From Propionivibrio sp. (GTDB lineage Bacteria; Pseudomonadota; Gammaproteobacteria; Burkholderiales; Rhodocyclaceae), in assembly GCF_029255185.1 (NCBI RefSeq), contig NZ_JAPUVO010000117.1:1-64000 (forward strand): a DNA stretch of 64,000 nt. Reading direction: 5' to 3'. The notes below the pieces were generated by a model. That model had not been told where the DNA came from. It was given only the letters and a program-made list of their open reading frames with translations, and searched no databases. Of this stretch, positions 35,522 to 43,880 are shown in pieces (positions within the stretch are counted from its first letter, which is position 1; each line of letters begins with the position of its first letter). The position numbers were made by a program, and so were the translations under genes.

Positions 35522-36523
35522 TTACCAAGTAGTCGGCTGCAAAAGGCGGACAATCAGTGCATCGACCTGCTTGGTTTGAAGCCACTCTGGACGCGACCGC
35601 CCCTGATGGGTGTCGCAATGCAATACCGCGTTCCGCATCGTCTCGGGGATGCCCTTTTCACCGTGCAAGGCGCCGATCAGCCCGCCAACGATGCAGGCGT
35701 TGGTATCAGTATCACCGCCGCCCGACAGGGTGGCGAAGATTGCCGATTCGTACGATGTCTGAATGGACAAATGATGAAAGGCCCAAGTGAAGGCGATCCG
35801 AATGTACCCCGCCTGCGGGTGACTGGCAGGGAGCTCACCACGAAGGGCATCGCCCAACCAAGACCGGACTTCTTTGGCGTCGCCTTCAACCTCGTCCAGA
35901 ATGTCAGCAGTGAGCTTTAAAGCGCCCGCCGCATCTCCAGGGTTGAGCAACAAGTGACGGATGGCAACCACGTACGCGACACCGGCCCATTGGCAGGTAG
36001 GGTTGGGATGGGTCAGTCGGGCGTCAAACAAAGCCGCATACACCGTCGATCCAATCGATCTGCCGGCGCCCCAGACCCCGATTGCCGATGCGCGCATCAG
36101 GCTGCCATTAGCCTTCGAGTCACGGTTTTTTTGCGCAGCGCGCAGCCACATCTGTGCTCCAAAGTCTGGACTGGCGGGATCACCCTCGCTCAGTGCATTG
36201 TGGGTTGCATGTCCAACATCGAAAGGTGACGAGAGAAACCAATGGCGATAAGCGCGGGCAACCCGGTTGCGGTCATAGGCCGATTGCCCGGCCAGTCCGA
36301 GGGCCAGTGCCAGTGTCAGCTCGCCATCGTCGGTCACTTGCCCCGGCGCCGTTTTCCAGATCCCACCACCAACCATACGCATGGCGTTCTCTACCTCTGC
36401 CGCAAATGGTTTTCGGCCAAGAAATTCCAGCGTCGCACCGGCGGCATCACCAGCCAAGGCGCCAATCATTGCGCCCCGGGCATGGGTGAGCAATTCGGCA
36501 TCGAACTTGGTTTCTTGATTCAT
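35522..36523 (-). CDS. ADP-ribosylglycohydrolase family protein
   Basis: A 333-residue DraG/ARH-like enzyme that would remove ADP-ribose from a target. The metal-binding motifs are visible: ARGAMIGALAGDAAG near residue 15-29, the VTDDGELTLAL motif (DDGE in place of the usual DDTQ) near 63-73, and SGGGDTDTNACIVGGLIGAL near 268-287, which supplies the Asp ligands. Length is normal. In a mobile element it could reverse host ADP-ribosylation or serve in a toxin-immunity pair; that is inference. The gene upstream overlaps no other and starts 33 bases away. Confidence 0.88.
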   Translation of the reverse strand: MNQETKFDAELLTHARGAMIGALAGDAAGATLEFLGRKPFAAEVENAMRMVGGGIWKTAPGQVTDDGELTLALALGLAGQSAYDRNRVARAYRHWFLSSPFDVGHATHNALSEGDPASPDFGAQMWLRAAQKNRDSKANGSLMRASAIGVWGAGRSIGSTVYAALFDARLTHPNPTCQWAGVAYVVAIRHLLLNPGDAAGALKLTADILDEVEGDAKEVRSWLGDALRGELPASHPQAGYIRIAFTWAFHHLSIQTSYESAIFATLSGGGDTDTNACIVGGLIGALHGEKGIPETMRNAVLHCDTHQGRSRPEWLQTKQVDALIVRLLQPTTW

Positions 36524-36555
36524 AAAGACGGCAGGGTGATTGTTGTGCAGACAAC

Positions 36556-36837
36556 TCAGAAATCGCCCAAGAACTCATCGTCGCCGAGAGCTAGCGTCAA
36601 GGCGGAAATACGGATTGAGTCTCCGACCGCGCGGGCCAGTTTGCGCCCTTCGAGCTTCTTCATGCCCTCGCCCATCGAGCGGACGAACTCATCATGGCGA
36701 TCTTGAACCCATTGCATCGCATTCGCCGTCTTTCTGAACAGGTAGTCGGCGATGAACTTGTCGAGCGTCAGTGTCGAAAACTCGCCATGCTTGTTGATGT
36801 ATTGCAACTGAACCTTTTCGCCAGTCTTCGTAGCCAT
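36556..36837 (-). CDS. Unknown small protein before ADP-ribosylglycohydrolase
   Basis: A 93-residue hydrophilic protein (MATKTGEKVQLQYINKHGEF at the start, then LDKFIADYLFRKTANAMQWV). No family recognised. AAAGGAG lies 7 bases before the ATG. It sits 33 bases upstream of the hydrolase gene and is probably cotranscribed; it could be the hydrolase's partner. Confidence 0.65.
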   Translation of the reverse strand: MATKTGEKVQLQYINKHGEFSTLTLDKFIADYLFRKTANAMQWVQDRHDEFVRSMGEGMKKLEGRKLARAVGDSIRISALTLALGDDEFLGDF

Positions 36838-36849
36838 GATCTTTCTCCT

Positions 36850-37011
36850 TTAGGTCGCGTCTGATTGATGAGCGGGTGCCGGGGCAACATTCAGGCCAAG
36901 ATCACTTGGCGATCGCGGCGGCGTAGAGGTTTGAATTCGATGGTCGTGCAAAACGGCATCACCACAGGCAAGTCCGAGCAGTGCGCCGCGACAACATGCT
37001 TGAAGTTGCAT
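36850..37011 (-). CDS. Short peptide with ARH-like N terminus, possible remnant
   Basis: A 53-residue frame, MQLQACCRGALLGLACGDAV and then a tail without similarity. RGALLGLACGDAV is the canonical opening of ADP-ribosylglycohydrolases (compare ARGAMIGALAGDAAG in the intact gene at 36.5 kb). It is therefore probably the stub of a second hydrolase gene, or a chance small protein. A GGAG before GATCATG could serve for initiation. Confidence 0.4.
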   Translation of the reverse strand: MQLQACCRGALLGLACGDAVLHDHRIQTSTPPRSPSDLGLNVAPAPAHQSDAT

Positions 37012-37049
37012 GATCCGGTCTCCTATATGGCTTTGGGTGTCAGCGTCGG

Positions 37050-37322
37050 TCAGTGCAGCACACGCCGAAAAAGCTTTCCGGTCGTGATGGTGTCCTCGAA
37101 CGAACTCGTGACCACCTTGTAGGCCCGAAGCCATTCGGCGAGGCGACTGACAGGTTTTCGGCCCATATCCCGTTCCATCGCCCGAACACTCTTCTTGTTG
37201 AAGAAACGCAGGACGCCACCGTGGCCGTCGTGCCGCTCACAGCCATAGAGGTCGAGCAACTCGTCAATGAACGGGGGGATACCTCGCTGCTGGGCGCGTT
37301 TTTGGGCGTGAAGAGTTTTCAT
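37050..37322 (-). CDS. Unknown small basic protein
   Basis: A 90-residue protein beginning MKTLHAQKRAQQRGIPPFID. The opening, with R-AQQRGI, resembles small accessory proteins with an RNase/toxin-like look (DUF4258-like), but I am not certain. The rest, GGVLRFFNKKSVRAMERDMG, suggests a compact alpha-beta fold. It starts 9 bases after the stop of the 37,332-38,114 gene. Confidence 0.6.
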   Translation of the reverse strand: MKTLHAQKRAQQRGIPPFIDELLDLYGCERHDGHGGVLRFFNKKSVRAMERDMGRKPVSRLAEWLRAYKVVTSSFEDTITTGKLFRRVLH

Positions 37323-37331
37323 GATCGGACC

Positions 37332-38114
37332 TCAATCCCCAAATAACTCGTCGAGTTGTTTCTGAGTCCGCCTCTCCGCTTCGTGACCTGGAATCTTCCA
37401 ATCAGGGACATAACAGTTCAGGCCGTAGAGATCGAGGCCCTTGAACTGCTTGTCGTGGAAGAGCGAGGAGTAGATGCCCGGCGGAAGCATGAAATTTCCG
37501 TCGCCGATTCCTTCGCAGACCTTAACGATCGATCCTGAATCCGGATCGGTGAAGTCGACGAGTTCAACCCATTCGGATTCCTCGATACCAACCCGAATCG
37601 CCCAGAACGGGTCGATAGACGGTTCCAATGGGTAAATCGCACTGAGTTTGCCGCGATCCCCCCAAACAATCGAGTTGCGGGTCTCAGCCGGACTTCCGGT
37701 TTCTTGCCGATCCAAGATGAAAGTGTGCAAGTCCATGCCGAGCCATTTGAAAAACAGGCTGTTGATCAGCTTCGGGCTCGCGGCAAGAAGGAGAAGCACT
37801 CGATTCAGGAACGCATCGCGGACGATCAGTTTCCGTCCGCAAATTTCGTTCAGACGTTCAGCAACGTCGGGATCGAGAGAGAACGTAACGAGTTTCCGCT
37901 CGCCGAGCGATTCGAGACGGCCTGCAACGAACCGATTGGCGTCTGGCGAGTTACGCAAGCAAATTTCGCGGTCGAGTATCGGTAACTCTACGTCGAGGAC
38001 CCGGCTCAAGTAGCTATCGCGACGCAAACAAGCAGCGTCCAGCTTGTTTTCGAGCTTCTCGATCGTTTGGCGCCAGATTTTGGCGGTGATCTTGGTGACG
38101 TTCTTGGTGCCCAT
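37332..38114 (-). CDS. Unknown protein, possible ribbon-helix-helix N-terminal part
   Basis: A 260-residue protein. Two similar blocks, KIWRQTIEKLENKLDAACLR RDSYLSRVLDVEL and FSLDPDVAERLNEICGRKLI followed by RDAFLNRVLLLL, look like two ribbon-helix-helix-type units, so DNA binding is possible. The C-terminal half (FHDKQFKGLDLYGLNCYVPD) is unassigned. A perfect 28-bp palindrome and a promoter lie 57-84 bases before the start, consistent with regulated or self-regulated expression. Confidence 0.6.
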   Translation of the reverse strand: MGTKNVTKITAKIWRQTIEKLENKLDAACLRRDSYLSRVLDVELPILDREICLRNSPDANRFVAGRLESLGERKLVTFSLDPDVAERLNEICGRKLIVRDAFLNRVLLLLAASPKLINSLFFKWLGMDLHTFILDRQETGSPAETRNSIVWGDRGKLSAIYPLEPSIDPFWAIRVGIEESEWVELVDFTDPDSGSIVKVCEGIGDGNFMLPPGIYSSLFHDKQFKGLDLYGLNCYVPDWKIPGHEAERRTQKQLDELFGD

Positions 38115-38142
38115 GGCTGCGCTCCTGAATCAACATGGGCAC

Positions 38143-38171
38143 AGTGTGGCAGCGACTACGGCAGTTGTCAA
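38143..38171 (-). promoter_or_regulatory. Promoter of the 38,114 gene
   Basis: A consensus -35 TTGACA (38,166-38,171) and, 17 bases on, CACACT (38,143-38,148) as a weak -10. The -35 box abuts the 28-bp palindrome, so a protein bound there would contact or block polymerase. Confidence 0.5.
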
Positions 38172-38198
38172 CAGCGAACGCCGTACGGCGTTCGCTGT
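38171..38198. promoter_or_regulatory. Perfect 28-bp palindrome, candidate operator
   Basis: ACAGCGAACGCCGT-ACGGCGTTCGCTGT, two 14-bp half sites with no spacer. It overlaps the end of the -35 box by one base. The symmetry suits a dimeric repressor of TetR or similar type; none is identified nearby. Confidence 0.65.
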
Positions 38199-38285
38199 AT
38201 TTAATAGATCGGCCGAAGTGTTTGGTCAGTCGCCCATTTGACGATGCTTAAGCATGACCCGCAGCGACTTTCGACGGCGTAGGAA

Positions 38286-41198
38286 TCAGGAACTCTCCGT
38301 CAGGAAGCGCTCAACTTCCAGGCTCGGGAAACGAGCACGCATCTTTTCAAGAAACGTGACAACCTCGGCAGTCGCCGGCACCACGTGTTCCACAGGGTGT
38401 TCTCGGGTCCCGTTTTTCACGGCCGATACCGAGGTTTTATATCCTTCCGAAGTCAGCCATTCCGCCAGTTTGCGCTGGCTGAGATCAGCGCCGTCGAGAC
38501 CCCACTGCCTCTTCTGGTAGGCAGCCAGAAAAAGCTGTTTGGCGACAGCAAGGTAACCCCCACGCGTCAAATTCTTCCGGCCGGTCCGCTGCCCGTTCCC
38601 GTTGTGCGTCGGAGAAGCTGGTTTTGCTCCTTTGAGCGTTGCCATCTTGAACGCACGGTAATACTCCCAGGACTGGAAGTCCTCAACGGTCTTGAGGCAG
38701 TGGTTGTCGCGCCAAGCATCGAAGATCAGGCGGGTCATCAGCGCTTCATCGACCGTGCCCCAGGGCTCGGTATCGAATGCCAAATGGCTTTGATCGGTGC
38801 CTGCCATCTCAACCATACGCACACTGGCCGGGATAGGCCGGCGTTTAAAATCGTACTCAAGGTTGATCCGCGTTTCCCGCGTTTCTGTTTGCAGATCGAG
38901 TTCCAGCGGTAGTTGGTCACGCATTGAAATGAAGGATTCGTACGTGATTTTCTGGCCAGGTTGGCGATTGATCGTCAGGTCCAGCATGAAGGCGTTTTCG
39001 TCTTCGACTTCGGGCCCCGGCTTGATGCCGCCTTTGGCCGTGACCGTTTTATGATCGCCATCCGCTTCGACCGTGAATTGCAGGCGGGTCCGGCCGGCGA
39101 ACAGTTGCATTACTTGGTGCTTGTTTTCCAGCATGTGCGACTCTGGGGAGACGCGATCGACGAGATCCTGGAAGCGCCGGCACATGACGCCCGTCAGGTC
39201 CAGTTGCTCGATCGGGCAATCGACCAGGAAACCATCGGTCGTCGCACTGACCACCGTCGTTCCGGCCGGCAGCCGCCAGAGGATTTCGGCGATCACGGCG
39301 CGGATGAATCCGCAGACCAGCGCAGCGATGGCTGCTTCGGATATCCGTGAGGTGCCGACGATGACGCTCCCCATTTCGCGAACGCCCCATGCACGCTTTC
39401 GTTTGAAGCCTTGGCCGGTCTTGCCATAAAGGCTACAGCCGAGCAGTTTCACGAACTCGAAGGGCAAGGTTTTCCGGGCAAATGGATCGCGCGTAACGCG
39501 GATGAAAACCGCATAGCTCTCAAACAGCCGATAGCCCTCATCATCAGAAATTATGCGCGGATGCTGCTGCTCTGTTTGGCCAACCTGCGTGTCGTCGCAT
39601 TCTTCTGCAGGCGACGTGGCTTTCTTCTTGGGGCGATGCTTGCCTGGGGTCTCCGAGCTGCGCGCGAAAACGTCCTCGCGCTTCATCCAGGGGATGACAA
39701 TGCCGTGCTTGATGACCACCTTGGCGCCCATGGCCACCGCCAGCTCTATTTCCGGCGCCGTGCATAGCGACTCGCCGCGACGCGGAAACAAGAGCCCGCG
39801 ATCTTCGGTGGAAACGGGAAGGCAGGGATACTTCACCTCGTCGGGAAACGAGAACTCGACCAGGGCGAACCCCGCCACATGGCCGATGAAATCGGCGACA
39901 TCCTTGCTCCAGAATACTTCGTCATAGTCGAGGGTGTAGAGGTAGGCCAGTGCAGAAAGATAGGCGCCAGACAAATCGGGATCGTAGAAACGTCGGCGCT
40001 CGGTCGGTCCATAAGTGAAGCACTGGTTATGACCACCGATGAAGACGTCGGCCAGAAAGGGCTCCAGCCACTTGCGAATCCGCTTCGGGACGCGTTTCTT
40101 CTGCGTGTAACCCACGCCGGTGGTGTTGTCCCAACGCGTCAGTTGCTTGACCTCATAGTTCAGGGCGACGTCGAGTGCCACGCCATCGCGACGGATACAG
40201 GCTTCGCCGATACGTACAGCCAGGCCACTGGCGGTGGCCGACAGGTGACGCATATCCATGCCCAGGTGACGGCTGGCGAACCACGTTACCCAGAGCACGA
40301 ACATCACCGCGATTTCAGCGTCGCGTAAGCCATACGCTTCGTATTCCTCCGGCCGCTCACGCTGGAAGCGCGCCATGTCAGCCTTGTCATAGCCCGCTGG
40401 TAGGTCGTGCTTCGGAATTCCAAGCCAATTCCCAAGGTGGACAAGCGATTTGCCCGGAGGGGCGAGCCGGCTCGCGTCGATCAGGTGCACATTCAAGAGA
40501 TGGGGTTCAAACTCGTCGCCGACGACGGCTTGGTAGCGGTGTTTGAGCGCCGCTCGGCGATCCGGCGATATTGGCAACTCAATTTTAGCGGGCCGGCTCA
40601 CGGTGACCAAGGTGCCGCCGACCCCTTCCAATTGCGGGCGGAGATGCTTGAAGTCGGAAAAGATCGTGATGTCGGCCCTCGTAAAAAATCCGCAGAGGAC
40701 AACCTCTACAGGGCGTTCCGTGATGACCCCCGCATCCATGGCAGATTCCAGCAGATCATTGATGACCTCAGCGAGTCGCGGGCGCTGGCTGACGATCTCG
40801 CCGTTCACCACCGGAATGACCATGGTGAAGACTTCACCCGTCGGCCCGACCAGGTAAAACTGAACGCTGAGGATGCGATTCCGACCCTTCCGTGCGCGTG
40901 TCCATTCAGCATCGAAACCGATGAACACCCGAGGACCGAGGCCGCGCTCCGGAAACAGCTTGCGCTCCATCTTCCGTCGTATTGCCCTGCCGACATTCTG
41001 TTTGCCAGCTTGATGCGCTTTCAGGTAGCGCTCGCGTTCCGAAAGCGGTGCGACGGGCTTTTGCGCCAATCCGTGTTTCAGTCGGGCTTCGTCGGTGAGG
41101 CTGTCTTCCATCATGGAAGCGAAGTAGCCATCGCAGAAATGGAGTATTCCTTCATCGCTGGCGCGTTTTGGCTCGCCAGCGGTGGTTTCATTTTTCAC
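38286..41198 (-). CDS. Family B DNA polymerase (pipolin-like)
   Basis: A 970-residue B-family DNA polymerase with proofreading motifs. ExoI is GFDAEW (Asp96, Glu98), an ExoII-like CGFFTRADITIFSDF follows, and ExoIII is YGLRDAEIAV. Polymerase motif A is DPDLSGAYLSAL near 404-415, motif B is KLLGCSLYGKTGQG near 585-598, and motif C is ATTDGFLVD near 652, TTD replacing the usual DTD. The C terminus carries a helix-turn-helix (LSQRKLAEWLTSEGYKTSVS). These features fit protein-primed or primer-independent PolB of mobile elements. Start is GTG 41,198, after CGGGGGATACATAGC. Replication of the element is the inferred role. Confidence 0.85.
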   Translation of the reverse strand: MKNETTAGEPKRASDEGILHFCDGYFASMMEDSLTDEARLKHGLAQKPVAPLSERERYLKAHQAGKQNVGRAIRRKMERKLFPERGLGPRVFIGFDAEWTRARKGRNRILSVQFYLVGPTGEVFTMVIPVVNGEIVSQRPRLAEVINDLLESAMDAGVITERPVEVVLCGFFTRADITIFSDFKHLRPQLEGVGGTLVTVSRPAKIELPISPDRRAALKHRYQAVVGDEFEPHLLNVHLIDASRLAPPGKSLVHLGNWLGIPKHDLPAGYDKADMARFQRERPEEYEAYGLRDAEIAVMFVLWVTWFASRHLGMDMRHLSATASGLAVRIGEACIRRDGVALDVALNYEVKQLTRWDNTTGVGYTQKKRVPKRIRKWLEPFLADVFIGGHNQCFTYGPTERRRFYDPDLSGAYLSALAYLYTLDYDEVFWSKDVADFIGHVAGFALVEFSFPDEVKYPCLPVSTEDRGLLFPRRGESLCTAPEIELAVAMGAKVVIKHGIVIPWMKREDVFARSSETPGKHRPKKKATSPAEECDDTQVGQTEQQHPRIISDDEGYRLFESYAVFIRVTRDPFARKTLPFEFVKLLGCSLYGKTGQGFKRKRAWGVREMGSVIVGTSRISEAAIAALVCGFIRAVIAEILWRLPAGTTVVSATTDGFLVDCPIEQLDLTGVMCRRFQDLVDRVSPESHMLENKHQVMQLFAGRTRLQFTVEADGDHKTVTAKGGIKPGPEVEDENAFMLDLTINRQPGQKITYESFISMRDQLPLELDLQTETRETRINLEYDFKRRPIPASVRMVEMAGTDQSHLAFDTEPWGTVDEALMTRLIFDAWRDNHCLKTVEDFQSWEYYRAFKMATLKGAKPASPTHNGNGQRTGRKNLTRGGYLAVAKQLFLAAYQKRQWGLDGADLSQRKLAEWLTSEGYKTSVSAVKNGTREHPVEHVVPATAEVVTFLEKMRARFPSLEVERFLTESS

Positions 41199-41229
41199 GC
41201 TATGTATCCCCCGTATGGAAATTGAAACC
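41184..41229 (-). repeat. 46-bp near-palindromic element at polB start, copy 1
   Basis: Minus strand: GGTTTCAATTTC, a centre with CGGGGGATA and TAGC, then AAAAATGAAACC. The ends are inverted repeats and the GTG start codon of polB is inside. An equally long copy lies at 45,383-45,428. Confidence 0.75.
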
Positions 41230-41242
41230 GGTTTGGAAAAAG

Positions 41243-41268
41243 AAAAAGCCGCGCAACGGCGGCTTTTT
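41243..41268. terminator. Bidirectional terminator between polB and next gene
   Basis: AAAAAGCCGC, loop GCAACG, GCGGCTTTTT-type arms with runs on both sides. It separates the 41,290-41,634 gene from polB. Confidence 0.75.
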
Positions 41269-41289
41269 CAGGTGGGCGATGATCAGCGA

Positions 41290-41634
41290 TCAGACGCTTT
41301 GGGCTTCACTGGCAAGGTCCAACTTCTTCTTCGAGCGAGTAGGCATCACGGCCGATTCGAGAGGAGCAGAGACCACCCCCTCATCGAGATACGACCAGTC
41401 CGGTTGCACGGCATGCTTCGGGTCGTTGACGATGTCGTTCAAGATCATCGCGGTGCGCTTGAAGTGCTCCGCGCGGAGGGTTTCATCCTCGGTCAGGATA
41501 TCGATCCAGCCAATGGTTTTGCCACTGGCGTTCTGGATGCCGATTCCATCCTCGTACACGGCGATGCGAGCCATCAGCATAACCAACACTGATGAGTAGT
41601 TGCGCAGCATGAGACTGCGGATGTGTTTAGCCAT
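41290..41634 (-). CDS. Unknown small protein upstream of polB
   Basis: A 114-residue protein (MAKHIRSLMLRNYSSVLVML at the start). A partly hydrophobic helix is followed by TIGWIDILTEDETLRAEHFK and a basic tail (PTRSKKKLDLASEAQSV). No family recognised. TAGGAGATAAAAC precedes the start. A terminator separates it from polB. Confidence 0.65.
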   Translation of the reverse strand: MAKHIRSLMLRNYSSVLVMLMARIAVYEDGIGIQNASGKTIGWIDILTEDETLRAEHFKRTAMILNDIVNDPKHAVQPDWSYLDEGVVSAPLESAVMPTRSKKKLDLASEAQSV

Positions 41635-41778
41635 GTTTTATCTCCTATAAGATATGGCTTGCTGTAACGTGGCGGCGGCACCGTTCTCGCCGGCTAGCTT
41701 GCCGGTGCTGCCTGCCACACCAAACTGCTTGAGCAATCAAAGAGTCGTTTTAAGGGTTGTCGGCCTCCAGTTCGTTGA

Positions 41779-42051
41779 TTAAAGGTCTTCAAGCGCGACA
41801 ATCGTCGGAGGACGCTGCCGGATTCCGAGGTCGTATTCGGTTTGTAACTGGCGAGCACGCCGCGCTTCATCAGTCTCGATAACGCGAACTTTCCGCTTTG
41901 GCATTTCGAGACTTTTGGGACGACCATCGTCAAGACGTCGATTTACGGCCGACGACCTCGGGTTGGGAGCTTTCACCGGCTCTTCTTCGTCGCACGGGTA
42001 GCTGTACCCATCCTCGTAATCGCGTTCATCGAAATAGGGTTCTTGCTGCAT
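41779..42051 (-). CDS. Unknown small charged protein
   Basis: A 90-residue protein with an acidic N terminus (MQQEPYFDERDYEDGYSYPC) and a basic middle (RPKSLEMPKRKVRVIETDEA). Probably disordered. No family recognised. It is 52 bases downstream of the tyrosine recombinase and has AAGGAGG before its ATG, so it is expressed with it; an excisionase-like accessory role is possible but unsupported. Confidence 0.6.
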   Translation of the reverse strand: MQQEPYFDERDYEDGYSYPCDEEEPVKAPNPRSSAVNRRLDDGRPKSLEMPKRKVRVIETDEARRARQLQTEYDLGIRQRPPTIVALEDL

Positions 42052-42103
42052 CTCTAGCCTCCTTATGGCTGGGTTAAAAAAATGAATCCAAAGTCATCGG
42101 GTA

Positions 42104-43606
42104 TTACGCCGCAACAAACCGCACCTCGTCGCTCATGGCAAGGCTGCGTATCGAAGGTTTGAGGAAAGGGCGGCCCAACGGGTCAAGTCCAAGGCGCCTG
42201 GCGAGCGATCGTCCAGCTTCACCGGCCGCGTACTGCAGGCGGCTGTTGGGCGCCACCAAGTAGAACTTCTCGGTGACGCGGACGCTGGAGTGGGTCAACA
42301 GCTTGCTGGCGTCGTGCGCGGTCACGCCCGGAACTTGTATGCATGCTGTTGCAAACCCCCGCCTGAATGCATGGAGCGTTAGGCCAGAAACACCCGCCCG
42401 CTTGCTGAACTTCTGGAACGCATGACCGGGGTCGCCGAGCGGGCCTCCGCTTGGGGACCCGAAGAGATAGCGACTCGTTGCCAAGGCTTTGCGCCGGGTA
42501 AGCACCGTCAATGCAACATCGCAGAGTTGAAGTGTCTCAACCCGGCCGCTCTTCGTTTCACGGACCGTGAGTACCCTGCGTTCAATGTCGAGGTCACTGA
42601 CCAGCGCGTGGCGCAGTTCGCCTTGTCGGCCGCCGGTGACGATCGCCGTCAAAATGAAGTCGGAAAACACGGTGGCAGGTTCCGCCAGCAACGCTTGCCC
42701 GAGCTTGGCCAGTTGATCGTCGGATGGAATTACCAAGACCGGGTTCTCGACCTGGATCATCTTGATATCAGCCGCCGGGTTGCGCGCGATCAGTTTCAAG
42801 ATCGCCAAGTCGCGGAATATCGACTTGGCGAATGCGACATGTTTCTCCGCATTGGCCGGGGATTCGACGCGTCGGATTTCTTCGATGCCCTGCCGGATGA
42901 CCGGCTCACGTAGCTCACTCAGCCGCTTATCCCCCCACATGCGCTTGATGTGCTTGGGGTACCGGGACCGATCGCTGCGGAGCGATTTTTTTCCGTTCCG
43001 TTCGGAGTTTGGGAAGACCTGCTCGGTGACTGCTTGGTCCAGTGTCATGCGGTCACCTATGCCTGGCAATACACCTTGCGCAAGATCGTCGCGCAACTTG
43101 AAGTGAGCGGCGGCAGCTCGTGCGAGCGACATCTCCGGGAAGGCCCCCAGGATGGAGCAGGTTTTTTTTCCGGTTAGAGGATTCATGTATCGGTCAAGCC
43201 AGCGAAGGGCTCCGGTGTAATACGCTTGGAGAAAAAGCCCCGTAACTCCAGGCACGGTGATCTGCTTTTGGGGTTGTGGTTTCGTACCGACGCCCGATTC
43301 GTATTTTTGCCATGCCACCTGGTTGGCCATGACGTCGTCGATCATTTGTGCAGGAAGTTGAGTACCAATCCCAGCTAATGCGATTGCAATGCGCGTACTA
43401 GCGGGCAGTTTCTCGCGCCGGCGGTCAGCGATGGACGTTCCTGCTGCGAGCGAATGATCTGGTTTGAGACCCTCAACGAACGATTTCAGCAAGCTTTCCT
43501 GTGCTTGCCGGTGGCGCCTCCAAAGATCCATGCTGACCACAGGGCAAGCTCCGACCGACGGCTGGCTAGCGTCTTTTGCGTCGATAAGTGTTTTCGGTTT
43601 TGTCAT
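42104..43606 (-). CDS. Tyrosine recombinase/integrase 1
   Basis: A 500-residue tyrosine recombinase. The long N-terminal arm (first ~240 residues) holds an AraC-like integrase DUF-type segment; the catalytic domain has VTGGRQGELRHAL (Arg), RRVLTVRETKSGR (Lys), LTLHAFRRGFATA (His, Arg), LTHSSVRVTEKFYLVA (His and nucleophilic Tyr). All catalytic residues are present. It is one of two candidates for integration of the element in tRNA-Ile. It is divergent from the 43,881 gene. Confidence 0.85.
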   Translation of the reverse strand: MTKPKTLIDAKDASQPSVGACPVVSMDLWRRHRQAQESLLKSFVEGLKPDHSLAAGTSIADRRREKLPASTRIAIALAGIGTQLPAQMIDDVMANQVAWQKYESGVGTKPQPQKQITVPGVTGLFLQAYYTGALRWLDRYMNPLTGKKTCSILGAFPEMSLARAAAAHFKLRDDLAQGVLPGIGDRMTLDQAVTEQVFPNSERNGKKSLRSDRSRYPKHIKRMWGDKRLSELREPVIRQGIEEIRRVESPANAEKHVAFAKSIFRDLAILKLIARNPAADIKMIQVENPVLVIPSDDQLAKLGQALLAEPATVFSDFILTAIVTGGRQGELRHALVSDLDIERRVLTVRETKSGRVETLQLCDVALTVLTRRKALATSRYLFGSPSGGPLGDPGHAFQKFSKRAGVSGLTLHAFRRGFATACIQVPGVTAHDASKLLTHSSVRVTEKFYLVAPNSRLQYAAGEAGRSLARRLGLDPLGRPFLKPSIRSLAMSDEVRFVAA

Positions 43607-43880
43607 TGCTGTGGATGCGGCAGTTTTTTGCCGTGGAAAGTGAATCGATGGCGCTCATGGTGCCACGATGGTTTTCGCGTAAAAACATGCAGGCCATTGA
43701 TTACACAATGGTAATTAGCGATGTTTTTGGAGGCGCCAGGATTAATGCGCGTTGTCAATCCATCTTCGACTACCCATGGCGCCGCCAGAGAGCTGGGAGT
43801 CCTTAGTTCACTATGGTGAAAACAGTGAGCACACCATAAAATTCTGCGTATGCTTGATCCACAATGGACATGAGCCGTAA

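Noticed and set aside
38286..41198. Casposon interpretation of the PolB element
   Set aside because: No cas1-like gene is present in the element, and it is bounded by tyrosine-recombinase-type attachment cores rather than terminal inverted repeats.
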